This document shows, one piece after another, positions 53,404-62,207 of a stretch of DNA of 64,000 nucleotides. Positions within the stretch are counted from its first letter, which is position 1, and each line of letters starts with the position of its first letter. The position numbers and the translations under genes were made by a program. Where the stretch lies: assembly GCA_963712835.1 (NCBI GenBank), contig CAVQJJ010000005.1, positions 62,001 through 126,000 of the forward strand, read 5' to 3'. Under the pieces are notes generated by a model that made no database searches, was not told where the DNA came from, and saw only the letters and a list, made by a program, of their open reading frames with translations. Origin of the DNA: DATARH01 sp963712835. GTDB taxonomy: Bacteria > Pseudomonadota > Alphaproteobacteria > ATCC43930 > CGMCC-115725.

Positions 53404-54648
53404 ATGGGCATGACGATCGTCGAGAAGATCTTTGCCCGCGCCAGCGGACAAGGCCGCGTCGCGGCCGGCGACTTGGTGGTCGTCGATGTCGATTGCGCGG
53501 TGATGCTCGACATGAGCTTTCACAAGACCGCGCGGCGCAACATCCTCAAGGTGCACGACCCCGACAAGGTCGTGGTCGTCTACGACCACATGGTTCCGGC
53601 GCCTGACAAGGACACCGCCGAGGCGCACGGCGCCGGCCGCGAATTCGTCCGCAAGTTCGGCATCAAACGCCTGCATGATGTCGGCCCCGACCAAGGCATC
53701 TCGCACGCGGTCGTCGCCGACCGCGCCTATGCGCTGCCGGGCAGCGTGCTGGTGTGCAGCGACTCGCATACCTGCGCGTCGGGCGCGTTCAACTGCGCCG
53801 CGCGCGGCATCGGCGCGCCCGATCTGCTCGCCGCGGTGACGACCGGCAAGACCTGGTACCGGGTCGGCAGCACGATCCGCTACGATTTCCACGGCAGCTT
53901 GCAGCCGGGCGTGTCGGCCAAGGATCTGTTCCTGCACCTCGCCGGCACCTGGGGCCACCACACCAACCAGAATGTCGAGTTCGGCGGCCCGGGCCTCGCG
54001 GCGCTCAGCATCGACCAGCGCCGCACGGTCGCCGCGATGGGCGCCGAGCTTTCCGCCGAGTTCGCGACATTCGAATGCGACGATCGGCTGATCGAGTATG
54101 TGAAAGCGCGTAACAGGGCATCCTTTACGCCGCAGGCGCCCGACCCCGACGCCGACTATGCCGAGCGTCGTACCGTCGATCTCGGCGCGCTGCGGCCGCT
54201 GGTGGCATTGCCCGACGCGGTGATCAAGAATTCGGTGCCGGTCGAGAACGTCGCCGGCGAAAAGATCGACCAAGCCTATATCGGCTCCTGCGCCAACGGC
54301 ACGCTGGAAGACCTCGCCGAGGCGGCGAGTGTCGTCAAGGGACGTAAGGTGGCGCCCACCGTGCGACTGCTGGTGACGCCGGCGACGCAGGCGACCTATG
54401 CCGCGGCACTCAAGGCCGGTTATATCGAGACGCTGGTCGAGGCCGGCGCGGTCGTGACCTCGGCCACCTGCGGCGCGTGCTTTGGCGGGCATATGGGCGT
54501 GCTCGGACCGGGCGAGACCTGCATCACCGCCAGCACGCGCAACTTCAAGGGCCGCATGGGCGACCCCTCGGCGCGCATCTTCATGGCCTCGCCCGCGACA
54601 GTCGCCGCCTCGGCGCTCGCCGGACACATCACGGGAGCTGAAATATGA
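53404..54648 (+). CDS. Aconitase/isopropylmalate-isomerase-family large subunit
   Basis: 414 residues. The 4Fe-4S cysteines are visible in CSDSHTC, IGSCANGTL and TCGACFGGHMG. AHGAGREF and FKGRMGDPSARIFMASP are family text. It pairs with the small-subunit gene that overlaps it (ATGA at 54645). This is LeuC-like, but divergent enough to be another hydro-lyase such as a 2,3-dimethylmalate dehydratase or homoaconitase type. Neighbours (quinone oxidoreductase, enoyl-CoA hydratase, acyl-CoA ligase) suggest catabolism rather than leucine synthesis. Confidence 0.88.
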   Translation: MGMTIVEKIFARASGQGRVAAGDLVVVDVDCAVMLDMSFHKTARRNILKVHDPDKVVVVYDHMVPAPDKDTAEAHGAGREFVRKFGIKRLHDVGPDQGISHAVVADRAYALPGSVLVCSDSHTCASGAFNCAARGIGAPDLLAAVTTGKTWYRVGSTIRYDFHGSLQPGVSAKDLFLHLAGTWGHHTNQNVEFGGPGLAALSIDQRRTVAAMGAELSAEFATFECDDRLIEYVKARNRASFTPQAPDPDADYAERRTVDLGALRPLVALPDAVIKNSVPVENVAGEKIDQAYIGSCANGTLEDLAEAASVVKGRKVAPTVRLLVTPATQATYAAALKAGYIETLVEAGAVVTSATCGACFGGHMGVLGPGETCITASTRNFKGRMGDPSARIFMASPATVAASALAGHITGAEI

Positions 54649-55148
54649 TCGCCGGCAAGGTCTGGAAATTCGGCGACAACATCAACACCGATTTGATGCT
54701 GCCGGGAAACCTGCTGCTCGCGCCGGAAGCCGAGCAGAAAAAGGCGGTGTTCCAGGCCAATCGGCCGGGTTGGGTCGATGAGGTTCGGCCGGGAGACATC
54801 ATTGTCGGCGGGCTCAATTACGGCATGGGGTCGAGCCGGCCGGCGGCGCGCTCCCTGCGCAATTGCGGGGTGGCTGCGCTCGTCGCCGAGTTGATCAACG
54901 GGCTGTTCTTCCGGAACGCGGTCAATTTCGGCCTGCTGGCGTTGGAGTGCCCCGGCGTGCATGCGGCCTTCGCCGAGGGCCAGGTGCTCGAAATCGATCT
55001 CGATGATTTCACCGTGCGCAACCGCGACAGCAATATCGTGCTCAAGGCGCAGCCGGTGCCGGACATGCTGCTCGACCTGATGCGCAACGACGGCCTCTAT
55101 CCCTATCTCGAAAAAGAGGGGCTGATCGCGCCCTTTGGAGCGGCGTGA
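54645..55148 (+). CDS. Aconitase/isopropylmalate-isomerase-family small subunit
   Basis: 167 residues. VWKFGDNINTDLMLPGNLLL is the LeuD-type start with the substrate-binding loop, and GGLNYGMGSSRPAARSLRNCGVAA (split) holds the swivelling-domain Ser-Arg pair. ELINGLFFRNAVNFGLLALE completes the domain. Length matches small subunits. Its start overlaps the large-subunit stop, so both are made in similar amounts. The quinone oxidoreductase begins 1 bp after its stop. Confidence 0.9.
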   Translation: MIAGKVWKFGDNINTDLMLPGNLLLAPEAEQKKAVFQANRPGWVDEVRPGDIIVGGLNYGMGSSRPAARSLRNCGVAALVAELINGLFFRNAVNFGLLALECPGVHAAFAEGQVLEIDLDDFTVRNRDSNIVLKAQPVPDMLLDLMRNDGLYPYLEKEGLIAPFGAA

Positions 55149-55149
55149 C

Positions 55150-56130
55150 ATGCGCGCCTTGATCTGCCGCGAATGGGGCGGCATCGAAGGGCTGACCGTC
55201 GGCGAGATGCCGGTACCGCAGCCGGCGGCCGATGAGGTGTTGATCCGGGTCAAGGCGACCGCGGTCAATTACGCCGACGCGATCATGGTCGCCGGGAAAT
55301 ACCAGACGAAGCCCGCCCTGCCCTTCAGTCCGGGTCTCGAGACCGCGGGCGTGATCGAGGCCTGCGGCGCGGACGTGACGGGGTTCAAGCCGGGCGACCG
55401 GGTGATGGCGATCCTCGCTTATGGTGGGCTGGCGGAATACGCCGTGGCGCCGGCGGCCGAGACGTTCCGCATACCCGACGGCATGGGCTGGGTCGAGGCC
55501 GGCGCCTTCGCGATCGCCTATATTTCCAGCCATGTGGCGATCCGCTGGCAGGGGCGGCTGGAAGCCGGCGAGACGATGCTGGTGCTGGGCGCGGCGGGCG
55601 GCGTCGGCCTGACCGCCGTCGAGATCGGCAAGGCCATGGGCGCGCGGGTTATCGCCGCGGCTAGCACCGCCGAGAAGCTCGCGGTAGCGGTCGAGCACGG
55701 CGCCGACGGTATAATTAATTATTCAACAGACAAGTTGACCGAGCGCGTCATGGCGTTGACCGCCGATAAGGGCGTCGATGTCTGCTTCGACCCCGTCGGG
55801 GGAAGCTTGTTTGACTCAGCGCTGTCGTCGCTCGGTTGGGGCGGGCGCATTGTCTTGGTTGGGTTTGTCGGCGGCATTCCGCAAATCCCGGCAAACCGGC
55901 TCCTGGTCAAGCACCGCGCAGCGCTCGGCTCGTCACTGCGCTATTTCCGCTGGTACGCCCCCGGCAAGCTCAAGCGCTCGGTTGAGGAATTGCTGCGGTG
56001 GCATAGCGAAGGCAAGCTCAAGCCCTGCATCACGCACTGCTTCCCGTTGGAGCGGAGCGTCGAGGCGCTGCGCCTGCTGACCGACCGACGGGCCTTCGGC
56101 AAGATCGTCGTCGAGTTGGAGCCCGGCTGA
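55150..56130 (+). CDS. NADPH:quinone oxidoreductase (MDR family)
   Basis: 326 residues. The GroES-like domain is MRALICREWGGIEGLTVGEM with VLIRVKATAVNYADAIMVAG. The nucleotide-binding motif is GETMLVLGAAGGVGLTAVEIG. There are no zinc ligands, as in zeta-crystallin-type enzymes. ALSSLGWGGRIVLVGFVGG and the terminal FGKIVVELEPG are typical. It overlaps the enoyl-CoA hydratase start by one base. It reduces quinones or enones; the in-operon substrate is unknown. Confidence 0.92.
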   Translation: MRALICREWGGIEGLTVGEMPVPQPAADEVLIRVKATAVNYADAIMVAGKYQTKPALPFSPGLETAGVIEACGADVTGFKPGDRVMAILAYGGLAEYAVAPAAETFRIPDGMGWVEAGAFAIAYISSHVAIRWQGRLEAGETMLVLGAAGGVGLTAVEIGKAMGARVIAAASTAEKLAVAVEHGADGIINYSTDKLTERVMALTADKGVDVCFDPVGGSLFDSALSSLGWGGRIVLVGFVGGIPQIPANRLLVKHRAALGSSLRYFRWYAPGKLKRSVEELLRWHSEGKLKPCITHCFPLERSVEALRLLTDRRAFGKIVVELEPG

Positions 56131-56885
56131 TGGAAGTCCGTCTTGACCGCCACGGCGATCATGTCGCGATCGTCACGATCGACAACCAGTCGCAACTCAA
56201 CGCCATGACGCGAGCGATGCTGGCCGAGCTTGGCCGCCTGTGGGACGCGCTGGAGCGCGATGCGTGCCGCTGCATCATCCTCACCGGCGCGGGCACGCGC
56301 GCCTTCACCGTCGGCGCCGACATCAGCGGCGATTTGTCGGCCGGCGAAGAGACCGCGCAGATGGTCAACCACGCGCTGTTGAAGACCGACGCCTATTCGA
56401 AGCCGATCATCGCCGCGGTCAATGGCGACTGCGTCGGCGGCGGGCTCGAACTGATGCTGGCGAGCGACATCCGCGCCGCCGTGCCGAACGCGCGGTTCGG
56501 CCTCACCGAGGTCAAATGGTCGATCTACCCCTTCGGCGGCTCGACCACCAAGCTGGTCCAGCAGATCGGTTACGTGCATGCGATGGATTTGCTGTTGACT
56601 GGGCGGCTGATCAACGCCGAGGCAGCGGCAGCGCTGGGCTTGGTGAACCGGGTCGTGCCGGCGGACGAGCTGATGGGCTGGGCGATCGAGACGGCCGAGA
56701 CGATCGCCGCCAACAGCCCGGCGGCGGTGCAGGCCGTGAAGCGCCAGATCAGCGCGACCACCGCCGAACACGTGCGGCGCCGCGAGGCGCTGGAGCAGGA
56801 ATTGGGAGATCGCGTCCGGGCCAGCGCCGATTTCGCCGAGGGCGTTGCCGCGTTCCGCGAGAAACGGCGGCCGAATTATGAGTGA
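56130..56885 (+). CDS. Enoyl-CoA hydratase/isomerase-family protein
   Basis: 251 residues of the crotonase fold. The first oxyanion-hole segment is GTRAFTVGADISGDLS and the second is DCVGGGLELMLASDIRAA. The catalytic Glu region is FGLTEVKWSIYPFGG, and LGLVNRVVPADELM is the hexamer-forming segment. The active Glu residues of canonical hydratase are not all obvious, so isomerase or hydrolase activity is possible. It is translationally coupled to the quinone oxidoreductase. Confidence 0.9.
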   Translation: MEVRLDRHGDHVAIVTIDNQSQLNAMTRAMLAELGRLWDALERDACRCIILTGAGTRAFTVGADISGDLSAGEETAQMVNHALLKTDAYSKPIIAAVNGDCVGGGLELMLASDIRAAVPNARFGLTEVKWSIYPFGGSTTKLVQQIGYVHAMDLLLTGRLINAEAAAALGLVNRVVPADELMGWAIETAETIAANSPAAVQAVKRQISATTAEHVRRREALEQELGDRVRASADFAEGVAAFREKRRPNYE

Positions 56886-56913
56886 GCCGCTGTTCTTGGC
56901 GTGGCGTGGTTGG

Positions 56914-57014
56914 CCTCCGCCCCGACCCTCCCCCGCCAGCGGAGGAGGGAGAAACGGTGGCGAGCGCTCCTGCGCGCCCCTTCCCCCGCAAGCGGGGGAA
57001 GGTTGGGATGAGGG
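56914..57014. repeat. Composite intergenic repeat element, second copy
   Basis: Blocks CCTCCGCCCCGACCCTCCCC, GGAGGAGGGAGAAA, GCGCGCCCCTTCCCCCGC, AAGCGGGGGAAGGTTGGGAT follow the same order as at 31029-31131. The last two form a hairpin (CTTCCCCCGC/GCGGGGGAAG). It directly precedes the acyl-CoA ligase start, so it may affect expression of that gene. Confidence 0.65.
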
Positions 57015-57017
57015 TCG

Positions 57018-58589
57018 ATGATCGGACGGCCTTGCAGTCATACGCTCGGCGATCTGGTCGATGAGATGGCGGAGGCGACGCCTGCGGCCGAGGCCGTCGT
57101 GTTTCGCGACGAGCGCCTCCCTTACGCCGGGCTCAAGGCGCGGGTCGATGCGTTCGCCGGGGCGCTGCTCGCCGCCAATATCGGGCGCGGCGATCGGGTC
57201 GCAGTGCTCATCACCAACCGGCCGGAATGGATCATCACCGCGTTCGGCGCGGCCAAAATCGGTGCGATCGTCGCGGCGATCAGCACCTTCTCGACAGCGC
57301 GCGAACTGGTTTGGGCGCTTGAGCATTCGGGCGCGACAGTGCTGGTGACACTCGAAGCGTTTCGCGGGCGCAGCTACCTCGACGGGCTCGATCGAGCCAC
57401 ATTGCCCGAGCTTCAAACGATCGTCGCGATCGATGGCCCTCCTCGCCCCGACGTCACACCATTGGCGGAATTTCTGGCGCACGGGGCCTCGGTCGATGCG
57501 GCGGCATTGGCCGCAGCGCAGCGTCAGGTCACGCCGAACGATATCTGCTACATCCTCTACACCTCGGGCTCGACCGCGGCGCCGAAGGGTGTGACCTTGG
57601 CGCACGGCAATGTCATCGCCAACGGCTTCGATATCGGCGAGCGCATGCACCTCACCGCCGCCGACCGGGTGTGGCTTGCGGTGCCGCTGTTCTGGTCGTT
57701 CGGCTCGGCCAATGCGCTGCCGGCGATCCTCTCGCATGGCGGCTGTGCGGTGCTGCAGGAGAGCTTCGAGCCCGGTGAGGCGATGGCGCTGATCGAACGC
57801 GAGCGCTGCAGCGTCTACTACGGCATGGCCAATATGGCGCGGGCCTTGAAGGAGCACCCCGACCATCCCGGCCGCCGGCTCGGCGCGATGCGCACCGGCC
57901 TGACGATCGGCCCACCCGAAGACGTCGCATTGACCATCGAGGCGCTCGGGACCGCAGAGCTGTGCAATGTCTATGGCTCGACCGAGACTTACGGCAATTG
58001 CGCGGTATGCGACGCGCACGACCCACTGCCGCTGCGCCTCTCGACGCAGGGCCGGCCACTGCCCGGCATGGCGATCCGCGCGGTCGATCCCGTAACGCGG
58101 CGGCCATTGTCCGACGGCGAGACTGGCGAGTTGGCGGTGGCCGGCTATGTGACGCCAGGGTATTTCCGCGCGCCGGGGCTCGATGCCGAAGCGTTCGACG
58201 CGGAGGGCTATTTCCTCACCGGCGATCTCGGCGCGATCGAGAACGGACGGGTGCATTTCCGCGGCCGGCTCAAGGAGATGATCAAGACCGGCGGGATCAA
58301 TGTCGCGCCGCTCGAGGTGGAAGAGGTGCTGCTGCAGCATCCCGATGTCGTGCAGGCTTTTGTTGTCGGCGTACCCGATGCGGCGAAGGGCGAGATCGTC
58401 GCGGCGGCCATCGAGTTGCGGCCGGGTGCAGCCGCCGATCCCGCCGCGATCGTCGCGTTCTGCCGCGAGCGGCTGGCGAGCTACAAGGCGCCGGCCCGGC
58501 TCGTCTTCAAGACGGCGGCTGAGTTCCCACACACCGCGACGGGGAAAATCCACAAGCCGGGGCTCAAGGAGGAACTGGCGCAACAATGA
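57018..58589 (+). CDS. AMP-forming acyl-CoA ligase
   Basis: 523 residues of the ANL superfamily. The P-loop-like motif is ILYTSGSTAAPKGVTLAHG, the A5 motif is NVYGSTETYGN, GYFLTGDLGAIENGRVHFRGRLKEMIKTGG (in parts) is the hinge region, and the catalytic Lys is near TATGKIHKPGL. Substrate is a carboxylic acid activated to acyl-CoA; length and motifs fit the fatty-acid or aromatic-acid subgroups equally. It continues the catabolic-looking run, following the enoyl-CoA hydratase after a repeat. It converges on the P450. Confidence 0.92.
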   Translation: MIGRPCSHTLGDLVDEMAEATPAAEAVVFRDERLPYAGLKARVDAFAGALLAANIGRGDRVAVLITNRPEWIITAFGAAKIGAIVAAISTFSTARELVWALEHSGATVLVTLEAFRGRSYLDGLDRATLPELQTIVAIDGPPRPDVTPLAEFLAHGASVDAAALAAAQRQVTPNDICYILYTSGSTAAPKGVTLAHGNVIANGFDIGERMHLTAADRVWLAVPLFWSFGSANALPAILSHGGCAVLQESFEPGEAMALIERERCSVYYGMANMARALKEHPDHPGRRLGAMRTGLTIGPPEDVALTIEALGTAELCNVYGSTETYGNCAVCDAHDPLPLRLSTQGRPLPGMAIRAVDPVTRRPLSDGETGELAVAGYVTPGYFRAPGLDAEAFDAEGYFLTGDLGAIENGRVHFRGRLKEMIKTGGINVAPLEVEEVLLQHPDVVQAFVVGVPDAAKGEIVAAAIELRPGAAADPAAIVAFCRERLASYKAPARLVFKTAAEFPHTATGKIHKPGLKEELAQQ

Positions 58590-58677
58590 GGCGCCCACCC
58601 CGGCAGGAAGCCGAGGCCCATTTCCCCGCCGCTCGTGCGACTGAAGCATGGTCCCGGCCTTCGCCGGGATGGTGTTT

Positions 58678-59925
58678 TTACGCCGGTATCCGCACCGGCA
58701 TCGAACGGATGCCGTGGATGAAGTTCGAATAGACCCGGCGCGGCGCGGCCAACACCTCGATCACCGGGTAGCGCGGCAGCAGCTCCTCCCACAGGATGCG
58801 CAATTGCAGCTCGGCGAGGCGGTTGCCGACGCATCGATGGACGCCGAAGCCGAAGGAAAGATGCTGGCGCGGCCGGGCGCGGTCGATGATGAAAGTGTCG
58901 GGGTTCTCGATCGCCTCGGGGTCGCGATTGCCCGAGACGTACCAGATCACCACCTTGTCGCCCTTCTTGATGGTCTTGCCGCCGAGTTCGACGTCTTCCT
59001 TGGCGGTGCGGCGCATGTGGATGACCGGCGTCACGTAGCGGATGATCTCCGACACCATGCCGGGGATCAGCGAGGGATCGTCGCGCAACTTCTGGTATTC
59101 GCGCGGGTGTTCGCTCAGCGCCCACAGCCCGCCGGTCATCGAGTTGCGCGTCGTGTCGTTGCCGCCGACGATCAACAGGCCGAGCGTGCCCATGAATTCG
59201 CGGAACGGCATGTTCCGCGTCGCTTCGCCATGCGCGAGCATCGACAACAGATCAAACCGCGGCGGCATTTGCGCGCGCTGCTGGTAAAGCACACCGAGCG
59301 CCTGGGCCATCTTGGTCAACTCAGCAAAGCGCTCCTCCTCGGAATGCACTGGCGCCTCGGGCGAATTGACGTTGGCGATGACGACATCCGACCAATAGGT
59401 CAGCTGTCGGCGATCGTCCCACGGATAGTCGAACAGGGTCGCCAGCATCATCGTCGTCAGCTCAATCGAGACGCGGTCGACCCAGTCGAACACCTCGCCG
59501 CGCGGCAGGCTATCGAGGAGGCGGATCGTGCGCTCGCGGATGAGGCCTTCCATGTTGCGCAGATTATCGGGCGCGACGACGGGGCTCACCACCTTGCGCT
59601 GACCGTCGTGTTTGGGCGGGTCCATGCGGATAAAGCTCGGCCGGTCCATGTCCTTGGGCTGGTCCTCGATCTGGATGCCGCCCAGCTCGTTGGAGGACGA
59701 GTAGACCTGGTGGTTGACCTCCACGGTCATGATGTCCTTGTACTTCGTCACCGCCCAATAGGGGCCGTAGCGACTATCCGGGCAGTAATGCACGGGATCG
59801 TCGCGGCGCAGCCGGGTGAAGTACGGATACCAGGTGTCGTCCTGGTAGATTTGCGGGTCGCTGACGTCGATGCGGTCGAGCGCGGTACGGTCGGCGGAAT
59901 GAACGGCGTCGTCGAGCGGACTCAT
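58678..59925 (-). CDS. Cytochrome P450
   Basis: 415 residues, soluble bacterial class I type. The I-helix oxygen-activation motif is LLIVGGNDTTRNS, the K-helix ExxR is EIIRY, and the heme-binding loop FGFGVHRCVGNRLAE has the axial Cys365. GGGAGGTGA precedes the ATG. It needs a ferredoxin partner; an adrenodoxin-type ferredoxin is encoded 2.3 kb away on the same strand. The context of acyl-CoA and MDR enzymes suggests hydroxylation of an alicyclic, terpenoid or fatty substrate, unproven. A triple repeat lies upstream. Confidence 0.95.
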   Translation of the reverse strand: MSPLDDAVHSADRTALDRIDVSDPQIYQDDTWYPYFTRLRRDDPVHYCPDSRYGPYWAVTKYKDIMTVEVNHQVYSSSNELGGIQIEDQPKDMDRPSFIRMDPPKHDGQRKVVSPVVAPDNLRNMEGLIRERTIRLLDSLPRGEVFDWVDRVSIELTTMMLATLFDYPWDDRRQLTYWSDVVIANVNSPEAPVHSEEERFAELTKMAQALGVLYQQRAQMPPRFDLLSMLAHGEATRNMPFREFMGTLGLLIVGGNDTTRNSMTGGLWALSEHPREYQKLRDDPSLIPGMVSEIIRYVTPVIHMRRTAKEDVELGGKTIKKGDKVVIWYVSGNRDPEAIENPDTFIIDRARPRQHLSFGFGVHRCVGNRLAELQLRILWEELLPRYPVIEVLAAPRRVYSNFIHGIRSMPVRIPA

Positions 59926-59984
59926 CGATTCACCTCCCGTTCTGAATATTCCGGGGCCGGTCGGCCTTCTCGTTCCCGCGACTT

Positions 59985-60039
59985 TAACAGGAGGCGAGCC
60001 TTCTGTTCACCTCCTGTTATCGGCGATTTTAACAGGTGG
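59985..60039 (-). promoter_or_regulatory. Three copies of a TAACAGGnGG motif upstream of the P450
   Basis: TAACAGGAGG at 59985-59994, its inverse CCTCCTGTTA at 60010-60019, and TAACAGGTGG at 60030-60039. The first two form an inverted repeat with 10-bp arms. They lie 60-115 bp before the P450 ATG on its promoter side. This pattern fits a regulator-binding site, though no regulator gene is adjacent. Confidence 0.55.
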
Positions 60040-60144
60040 TGCGATTCCCTACTCAAAACCAAGCTGGCCGGCGTGCCGCACGATCAGTTCATCTTGACCG
60101 CCGATTTGTACCGCTAGCGATCCGCAACACCGGCAACGGGACAT

Positions 60145-60651
60145 TCAGTCCTCGCCAGAGAGCAAGCTGGCTGGATCGAATGCGCCTCTGCGCCGCTCGA
60201 CGACGGTCTCGGTGATGTCGAGCATTTCGGGCTCGATGTTCTCCTGACGCTTGGTATCGAACTCGGGAGCGCGCATTTCACCGGGGCTCCGCAGCGTGTA
60301 CATGACCATCCCGGCGCCGCGCGGCTCAAACATCAGCAAGCGCTTGGTGTTGTGCAGCGTCGCCCGGGCGATTCCGACCAGTGCCTTCGCCGCCATCTTC
60401 TCCGCGATCACGCGAAACGGCTCGGTCGCCAACTCCCCGTCGGGATAGACGTAATACGAATTGTTCAGGCACAGCGGATCGATTTCGGCGCGATCGACGA
60501 ACCGGACGAGGTCGATGATATTGGAACTCATGGCCTGGAACGCCGTCAGATCCTTCTCGGTCAGCTCGTTCGCATCGGCCGCGAGTGAGAGGTAAATCGG
60601 ACAGGACACGAGCGACAGGCGAAGAAAGCCGTTCCAGCTGGGATGAGGCAT
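60145..60651 (-). CDS. Short Ku-like protein
   Basis: 168 residues, versus about 260-300 for bacterial Ku. The start HPSWNGFLRLSLVSCPIYLS matches the Ku N-terminus. It then goes straight to FVDRAEIDPLCLNNSYYVYP, AKALVGIARATLHNTKRLLM, EPRGAGMVMYTLRSPGEMRA and ETVVERRRGAFDPASL. Roughly 40-50 residues of the ring-forming beta-barrel segment are missing after residue 24, and the C-terminal tail that binds LigD is absent. The ATG at 60651 has GGAG ten bases upstream. The frame is intact, so it may be expressed, but whether it forms a DNA ring is doubtful. No ligD is nearby. Confidence 0.75.
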   Translation of the reverse strand: MPHPSWNGFLRLSLVSCPIYLSLAADANELTEKDLTAFQAMSSNIIDLVRFVDRAEIDPLCLNNSYYVYPDGELATEPFRVIAEKMAAKALVGIARATLHNTKRLLMFEPRGAGMVMYTLRSPGEMRAPEFDTKRQENIEPEMLDITETVVERRRGAFDPASLLSGED

Positions 60652-61004
60652 TGGTGGAAACTCCGGAGAGCGGGCAAGGGCACCAGAAAGCCACATCAGC
60701 GGACGGCCCGCAATCGCCAAAGGGTTGATCGAATTGACGGCGGCGAAGAGGCGCGTCGGCGCTCGTGCCGTGCGGACGGTTCGCGAAGGCGGAGCCCTAT
60801 CGGTAGAGTCCAACGGCTCAGTCATAGCGGTGGGGAATTGGCTCAATGTGCGCTCGCCATGCACCCGACCGACCCTTGCATCCAGGGGCCGCCCGCAAAT
60901 GTCGGTTCGACGCCAAGCGCGCAAATAGCCGCGATCGCCGGAACCCGCGCCGAGATAGGCCGTTGGCGCGCGGTAGGCGGCACATCACGGTGGACGACGT
61001 CATC
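60652..61004. other. 353-bp gap upstream of the short Ku gene
   Basis: The Ku frame stays open to 60924, but its translation there has no Ku-like content. No other family pattern is seen on either strand. The region should contain the Ku promoter on the minus strand; nothing stands out. Confidence 0.4.
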
Positions 61005-61184
61005 ATGTTAGTCGTTAGACCCAACCTGCGGCGGATGCGGGCCTTTATCAACAGCCCCTCCGAGTGCAATTTGCCCGGAAGGCGCCGCTTCATGCCGCAA
61101 GTTCGGTGGGAGCGCGCCGTCATCGGCGCCTGCATCGCGGGTGCTGTATTGCTCGGAGTCATTGCGGTCGCGGCCTATTACTAG
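61005..61184 (+). CDS. Possible small membrane protein
   Basis: 59 residues from ATG 61005; a shorter 30-residue form could start at 61092. The C-terminal half (VIGACIAGAVLLGVIAVAAYY) is a clear single membrane helix after a basic stretch (RWER). No family is recognised and codon content is not decisive. Small single-helix proteins are common, but this could also be chance. Confidence 0.35.
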   Translation: MLVVRPNLRRMRAFINSPSECNLPGRRRFMPQVRWERAVIGACIAGAVLLGVIAVAAYY

Positions 61185-61282
61185 GCTATGTCCAACGGTG
61201 ACGCGTTCATGCTGCCGGCCGCCGCCGAGCCGCGTCCGGCAAGGAACTCTGTATCGATGGACGGGTTGAACAAGGCGCGCGG

Positions 61283-61558
61283 ATGCGTGGGGGTCATCGC
61301 TTGATTGTGCGGATTTTTATTGCGGCAATACTGATTTTGGTCGGTTTCGGCTCGATCAACATCGACAACGCCGTCGACGCGTGGCGCGCTATGTATCCCG
61401 ACGACCCGGCGCAGCGAACCGCCCTGCACGTTTGTTACGACCATGACCGGCAGTTTAATCGGATGAGCGCCAAAGCACGAAGCGACTGCTACAGCCAATG
61501 GCTGCCGACCATCGAGGCGAGCCGGCAGGCTCGCGAGCACGGCGTCTCGATCTGGTAG
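61283..61558 (+). CDS. Small membrane-anchored or exported protein with paired Cys
   Basis: 91 residues: a hydrophobic N-terminus (LIVRIFIAAILILVGFGSI), then AWRAMYPDDPAQRTALHVCY, DHDRQFNRMSAKARSDCYSQ. The YP.D...R..L..C...(D).(R/A)F.R......R..CY pattern is shared with the convergent gene at 61580-61933. The two conserved Cys are 23-24 residues apart and may form a disulfide in the periplasm. Unknown function. Confidence 0.6.
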   Translation: MRGGHRLIVRIFIAAILILVGFGSINIDNAVDAWRAMYPDDPAQRTALHVCYDHDRQFNRMSAKARSDCYSQWLPTIEASRQAREHGVSIW

Positions 61559-61579
61559 GCGCGCGATCCAGCTATTCAG

Positions 61580-61933
61580 CTAACGGGTCACCCCACCGCG
61601 AACCGCTTCGGTCGCCTCCATGAGACCGATATCGTTACCCGGTGCACCGGCAAGACGCGCCGACCGACGCAAATCGATTTGATTGGCCGCCAAGCCGACC
61701 TGGGCGTGCTCCCGCTCGGGGACGTCCTTGGGCAGCGCCCGATAGCATTCGTCGCGACTGGCCGGGTTGAACCGGTCGAAGGCCAGGTTGTAGGCGATAC
61801 ATGCGTTAAGTACCTGACGCTTGACAAAATCGCTGGGATACGACGCTTCAAGGAGACGGAGTGCCTCGTGCGGCGCCGCGCTGACCGCTCCGGTAAATCC
61901 CATCGCAGCAACGGCAATGACCGCTAGCTTCAT
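61580..61933 (-). CDS. Small exported protein with paired Cys
   Basis: 117 residues with a signal peptide (MKLAVIAVAAMGFTGAVSAA). The mature part has RLLEASYPSDFVKRQVLNAC and IAYNLAFDRFNPASRDECYR, the same pattern as the 61283 gene, and then a polar C-terminal extension. The gene ends 21 bp from its convergent relative. The two probably descend from one small periplasmic protein family; the role is unknown. The spacing of the two Cys suggests a helical hairpin closed by a disulfide. Confidence 0.7.
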   Translation of the reverse strand: MKLAVIAVAAMGFTGAVSAAPHEALRLLEASYPSDFVKRQVLNACIAYNLAFDRFNPASRDECYRALPKDVPEREHAQVGLAANQIDLRRSARLAGAPGNDIGLMEATEAVRGGVTR

Positions 61934-62207
61934 CTTTTCCTCCCGCTCGCGGCAAAGAAAGTGACGCTGTTTTTAAGGGAGCATTCTTACTGATCGCCGC
62001 ATCGTGCTGGAGCGCGCGGTGCCAAGGCAATGGCCTACCTTAGAGCATTGGTCATTGGCGTATTTTAGCCGCGGAATCACGGTCGCCGGTCTTGCCGCCC
62101 CATCGAATCGGCTCGACGAGGTCACGATAAAGGCCGAAAGCAACGATCCATAGAGCGTTGCCAATCCCGGAATCGGTGCGCGCGGAGCCCGCCTCGCCGC
62201 CGGTTTC

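Noticed and set aside
55941..58649. A 902-codon open frame on the minus strand
   Set aside because: It is antisense to the enoyl-CoA hydratase and acyl-CoA ligase genes, spans the intergenic repeat between them, and shows no motif.
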